Shown here piece after piece: positions 59,500 to 64,000 of a stretch of 64,000 nt of DNA. Positions within the stretch are counted from its first letter, which is position 1, and each line of letters begins with the position of its first letter. The DNA comes from Salarias fasciatus (taxonomy: Eukaryota > Chordata > Actinopteri > Blenniiformes > Blenniidae): positions 1,226,378 through 1,290,377 of the forward strand of contig NC_043755.1 in NCBI RefSeq assembly GCF_902148845.1. Reading direction: 5' to 3'. Under the pieces are notes generated by a model. The model saw nothing but the letters and a program-made list of their open reading frames with translations. It did no database searches and had not been told where the DNA came from. A program made the position numbers and the translations under genes.

Positions 59500-61740
59500 G
59501 AACATCACTGCTGTTCCTGACAAATGAACATAATAGGAGGGGAAATAAATATTCAGCCTTTGTCTTTCTGTCAAGAGTTTCATTCTCCATTCATGATCGT
59601 GTTCTTTTGGTTATTGCACTGCGGTCTGGTCACTGCTGTTTTTCAACTCTGCGAACCCAGTTGAACTTGGACTCAGAGTAAAAATCAGACCTTTTCCTCT
59701 TTTTAGATGTTCCTCTTGCAGTTTCTAAATTGCACTGACAGTTTGGAGAACATTTGGACATACATTGTCACTTTTTTGCCCTCTTTTTAAAGGCCACTAT
59801 TTAGAAACAGTGGCATGTAAGTCTATTTATTTTCACATAATTGATGCTGTGTGATCTCGGCAGGATTATTGCTGAACTAATACTGGCCTTCAGATTAATG
59901 AGACTAGTGAGAGACAACACGGCAATAGTGAACTATTTCTTCTGGAATATGGAATGACAGTGTCAAGACAACACTTTGACAAAAGCTCATTTGCAACAGA
60001 GAGCATGGACGACATTGTGTCATTATTATCATATTATGTTAACATGAGTTTGTTGGTGTTACAGAAAATTTATTCAAATGAGGCGAACATCAGATACACC
60101 AAATCAGCGAAAGTGAATGAGTGCCAGGCAGTTAGGGGCAGATGGCAATCTGGCCAGTAGATCCTGCTGAATGGTGCATCAGGGACAGCTAATGGGTGCA
60201 TGCAATGCTGACTGAAAAATAAATGGGTGTATGCCAAAAACCCTGGACTTCTCTACTGTTATCGTGCAATGAAATGGAAACGACTGCAATCTGAAGGCAG
60301 AATACAATCCACTAACATATGAATTGAAAACTCACCAGCAACAATTTTTAACGTCTTTGTTCTCTTGCAAATGTTGAACTTCCCTCTGTGCAGCTTGAAT
60401 AGATTTGACCTTACTCATCCCCTTTGGATCCAACCTTTCATCTGTGTGCTTTTACACAACGTAAATGAGTGAATGAGGTATCCTCACATTTGTGTTGTAA
60501 TAGCGACTCTACCTTCATGTGCTAAACAGAGGTTTGTGTATATTAATAGGTTCATAATGCTAACCTGAGCGCTTTGACCTGTGCATTCATTGTATGGGAG
60601 GAGAGGAGCTGAGCCGCCTCCCCCTCCACAGGATGCAGGGGCAGTACTGCTGAAGCAGCAGGATGATGGAGCTTATCTCCAGCTGGAGAGGATTTCCCCT
60701 CGACCGTGTGTTACCTGCTCAGTGTCACTTAAAGTTGGCAAGCTGCAAGTACTGCTAGTCGGGGATGGACTTGTGTCTTGGATGCAGCACTGCCTCAGGT
60801 TTGTTGATTTTATTTGAAATATATCTGTTTTTTGAAGAAGTTCACTCACCATTACCGTGGCTTTCACCGCTGTTTGTAATAATTAATTTGTAAAGAAGAG
60901 AGCTTATTTCAGATTATTTTACTTTGGTGATCCTTTGACAGAGCACATGTAAATGATCTCTGACAGGGTTTTTGGAAGATATTAAGTTTTGTGCACTAAC
61001 ACTTTTTATATGTTCATAGGTTCTAAATCAATGGAAGAGTCCTGACATCCAAGTGGTCCCAACCTCTGCTGGTAGTTTTCTGCCTTCGCCTTGCTTTATC
61101 ATGTTTTCTGGGGCAAGAAGAGACTCTGCCATCGAAACCAAAGGATGCTCCAGATCCAGTGGGATTGCAGTGAGTGTAGGATCAGCAGTGCCTCGGGGGA
61201 CTACTCAGGATGGGACAATAGGTCGGCGAACATCCATGCCCTGTCAACCGAAATCCATCATGGTCGTCCGTTCCGCACCTTCGGAGGGGAGCATCCAGTG
61301 TGAAAGCCACCTGATAAATGTACGACAGTGAGTTGTATCGTAAGAGATGTGACTCTGCTGATTTTGTCCATATTATCGAGAGCTCACTACACTTGCCAGG
61401 CTGTTTCTTTGTCTTTTGTGAACAGAAAATTAAAATTCTTTGACAAAACGAAGTCTGACTTTCCTCAAGGTCAGTGGTTCCAGACCTTTTTCTTGAGGGA
61501 TCCAAATTTTCTCCATTGTAAACAGAGGCGACAACCCTCACAACAATTGATTTTAATGTTCCAGTCCAGGTTGAGAACATGAGATCAACCATGTATTATA
61601 CAAAAAACTGTCATCAAGCAATTAAGTCTGGACTCACTGAACTCTAATCTCGAAGTGTGTTACAATAATCTTGACAATGATCAAGGTTGTGCTGAGCGGC
61701 TTTACATCTCTATCTGGTTCTTGTGTTTTCCTTCTACCAG
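59500..61740. other. intergenic, no supported gene; possible 5' exons of the Kir gene
   Basis: No exon can be proven. A 78-residue frame at 60581-60817 (PPPPPQDAG...) and one at 61053-61331 each have plausible splice sites but no recognisable domain. The Kir exon at 61741 begins exactly at an acceptor, so at least one 5' exon must lie in this stretch or left of it. Confidence 0.45.
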
Positions 61741-62971
61741 ATGGACCCGGACGGAGGCCTCCCACTTCCCGACATCATGCCAGGTACTCTTCCAGAGCTT
61801 GCAACATCCAAGCGACGCCACAAAAGCACTAACGACATTCCTTACAAGGGCAACGTTTGTCTGCTCGCCCCTTCCCCTCTTTCCCTCACAGACACTGAGG
61901 AAGCCTTTTTGCGTCGCTGCTCCCTGAGAGACGGCAGTGGCGTTTCACGGTATCCTCGCCACGCCCTCAGCGTGCCCAACATGGCCAGTCCCCTTCGTGC
62001 CATCAGCAGCAGTCCTCTCCAAAGCTGCCCGCTCTCACCCGCGCACAGCAGCGCGTCCAGTCCGGCCCGGGAGCTGGAGAGACTTGCTAAAGCGCGGAGT
62101 AAACTCCTGGAGAGTGAGAGCCACCAAACCCCGACCCTCACACCCGAAACCAGAGAACAGCTCCGCTACGTCTCCAAAGACGGGAAATGCCGGGTGAACC
62201 TGGGTCACATTTCTGAGAGGGGACGTTTCCTTTCCGATATTTTCACCTCCTTCGTGGACCTGCAGTACCGCTGGTTTCTGTTTGTTTTCATGATGTGCTA
62301 CATCACTACCTGGTTCTTGTTTGCCGGCCTCTACTTTGTCAGCGCCTACGTCAGAGGTGACCTGGGACAGGATCGACCTCTCGGCGCCTCCGAGAGTCAC
62401 CTCTTAGACCAAGGGCCCTGCTACTTGGGCATAGATGGCTTCATTTCGGCTTTGCTCTTCTCCGTGGAGACCCAGCGCACCATCGGCTATGGATCGCGCA
62501 CCGTGTCCCCCGCCTGCCGCGAGGGCGTGCTGCTGGTCATGATGCAGTGCATCGTGGGGTCCATGATAGACGCGCTCATGGTGGGCTGCATGTTCGTGAA
62601 GATCTCCCGGCCGAAGAAGCGGGCCGAGACGCTTCTGTTCAGCCGCACTTGCGTGATTGCGAACCGCGACGACCAGCTGTGCTTGATGTTTCGCCTGGGA
62701 GACCTGCGAGAAAGCCACATGGTGGACGCCAAGGTCCGCGCGAAGCTGATCAAGTCCCGCCAAACGGCCGAAGGCGAATTCCTGCCTCTCGAACAGACGG
62801 AGATTAACCTGGGTTATGAAAGTGGATCAGACAGGCTGTTTCTGGTGGAGCCTCAAGTGATTCAGCACAACATTGATTCCAGCAGTCCGCTGTGGGAGCT
62901 CGGCCCCGAGCAGCTCAAGAGGCAACAGTTTGAGATCATCGTCATCTTGGAAGGAATTGTTGAAGCTACAG
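61741..62971 (+). CDS. inward-rectifier K+ channel, GIRK (Kir3)-like, partial
   Basis: One large exon of 410 codons, starting at an ATG immediately after an acceptor (CTACCAG) and ending at ACAG|GTGAGC. GIRK genes carry an intron at this same EGxVEATG position. The core begins at about residue 145 (LRYVSKDGKCRVN), with TM1 (WFLFVFMMCYITTWFLFAGLYF), the YVRGDL turn, a pore with TIGYG filter, TM2 (QCIVGSMIDALMVGCMFVKI) with the rectification-controller Asp, and the cytoplasmic domain (RPKKRAETLLFS, KSRQTAEGEFLPL). Both extracellular pore cysteines are present. The N-terminal 140 residues are Ser/Pro-rich and much longer than usual. The residue before TIGYG is Arg (codon 62476-62478). It could be a fish-specific Kir paralogue; the last exon (MTCQARSSY...) is not in the window. 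Confidence 0.85.
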
Positions 62972-64000
62972 GTGAGCAGTCGATAGTAGCAGCGGTAGTT
63001 GTTGTAACTCGTGAAAAAAATGTTCGCATTTACGATAAAAGCACCAACACTGGCACTGAAAGTCATCTTTGATTTTATTTCCATGCTCACCAACTTAAAG
63101 TTTGCTGAAGGTGTTTATGAAAATGTCAGGATTATTGGTTCTATTTGCATCCCGATGGTTTGACTATGAAGACGTTAAGACTCAGTTTACACAATGTTTC
63201 CTGCGTTTCCATCGCAGAAGCGTTTTGTATTTCCGCAATTAAAAACGATGTTGGTTTACAGGAAAACAACTTTCAAGTTGCATTTTCAGTGCCTATAAAA
63301 AGTTTTCTTTTCAGTCTTTCATTTGTATCCGTGGGTGTTGATTGGAAGAAACCATTAAACTGACCCGTGGTGGTGCTGGTGCTGGTGTAAGCTGTGAGGT
63401 ATGTGTGGTTATTCTGTGACTTGAAAACCATTTATAGCTGCTGTCATGAAGAAACTGAAACTACTGACCAGGGAATAGAGGCTTCTCTATTTCACTGCAA
63501 AAAGGGCAACACCATCCTCATTGCCATTCCTGAAGCAAGTAAGTCAGAGAAAAACAGGATGTTTCTCGTGCAGTCATTTGAAACCAGTTCAGTTAAGTTG
63601 CTTGTTTGTTGCACGTTCATAAAAGACATAATAAATTAGCATGTCCACCTTTTTTGGAGGATGTATTTTGATTAGATCGATTTGTTTTTCTCACCACACA
63701 GTCTCTGAAAGTGATCAAAATTTCAAGACTATACATGAAAATTTTGACATTTCCTAAATGAACCCAATATAATATCCTTTAAATGATGAATATGCTCAGC
63801 TTTTTGGGAAACTACCTTCTGACAGGCAGCGAAGAATCATTTTTCCTTTTTTGTGAGTTTTTCCCAACACCTCCCTAGTTTGTCCTTATCTATCTGTGAA
63901 ATGCTGATCGCAGGGAAAAAAACCCTCCCTGTTTCAATGTGCAGCAGCAGTTTTTGCATGTGGAAAATGTTGGGCATCTGTGCACTGAGATGGGTATAGA
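62972..64000 (+). other. intron of the Kir gene to the window edge
   Basis: No sequence resembling the expected next Kir exon was found. The in-frame read-through from 62972 runs to a stop at 63070-63072 and looks like intron sequence. Confidence 0.6.

Larger units (their letters stand above)
57785..59500 (+). mobile_element. piggyBac-type DNA transposon relic with a later insertion
   Basis: Between 57985 and 58270 one frame reads VEDEDYLELNSDCNDSDFEP (acidic N-terminus), IQWSSSSP, GIIKTVPGPT and DIRSAFELVM, the typical start of PGBD/piggyBac transposases. Subterminal GGGTCAGTTTGACCC (57816-57830) and GGGTCAAACTGACC (59482-59495) are inverted copies of each other and probably mark the two ends. 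The frame is lost at the insertion that begins near 58284, and no catalytic DDD core was found, so the element is dead. Confidence 0.65.

Noticed and set aside
60581-60817. Possible exon with a polyproline start upstream of the Kir gene
   Set aside because: No domain, uncertain splice borders and no way to confirm phase with the exon at 61741; left as intergenic.

Overview
The window is nuclear DNA of a ray-finned (teleost) fish. Intron-split genes with GT-AG borders, vertebrate-specific families, long CA/TG and GATA microsatellites and small transposon relics all point that way. I built the exon models by eye from splice sites, reading frame and remembered family sequences; for every complete gene the exon lengths add up to a multiple of three.

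Layout, left to right. (1) The 3' half of a TBC-domain Rab GTPase-activating protein (+, 1242-3971), with a 400-bp TTAA-bounded MITE in an intron. (2) hspa8, the constitutive HSC70 (+, 6491-9282), behind a TATA/heat-shock-element promoter and a 5'-UTR intron. (3) A chymotrypsin-like pancreatic protease, ctrl type (+, 10140-11824). (4) A class A chemoattractant GPCR of the FPR/chemerin-receptor type (+, 13014-14498) whose start codon lies in a 10-nt coding mini-exon. (5) lin37 (-, 15721-18653), divergent from (6) proser3 (+, 19426-24354), which converges on (7) a small heat-shock protein, probably hspb6 (-, 24767-25572). (8) psenen/PEN-2 (-, 27199-30340), divergent from (9) kmt2b (+, 32021-50900), a 36-exon H3K4 methyltransferase predicted at 3817 aa. 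(10) igflr1 (-, 53667-57219), convergent with kmt2b. (11) A transposon-rich gap with a piggyBac relic. (12) The first large coding exon of an inward-rectifier K+ channel (+, 61741-62971) that runs off the right edge.

Genes 5-10 are the relatives of the human 19q13.12 cluster (KMT2B, IGFLR1, PSENEN, LIN37, HSPB6, PROSER3), shuffled in order. This supports calling the large methyltransferase kmt2b rather than kmt2a. The products are functionally diverse: chaperones, cell-cycle repression, gamma-secretase, chromatin, a TNFR-like receptor, a digestive enzyme and a channel. There is no operon-like logic; the relations visible are shared divergent promoters and convergent 3' ends.

I found no CRISPR array, tRNA, rRNA or wholly new system. 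The most unusual items are a perfect 60-bp palindrome, an arginine beside the selectivity filter of the Kir channel, an igflr1 gene with no visible signal peptide, a greatly expanded KMT2B without AT-hook cores, and a duplicated 43-bp element in the kmt2b promoter.
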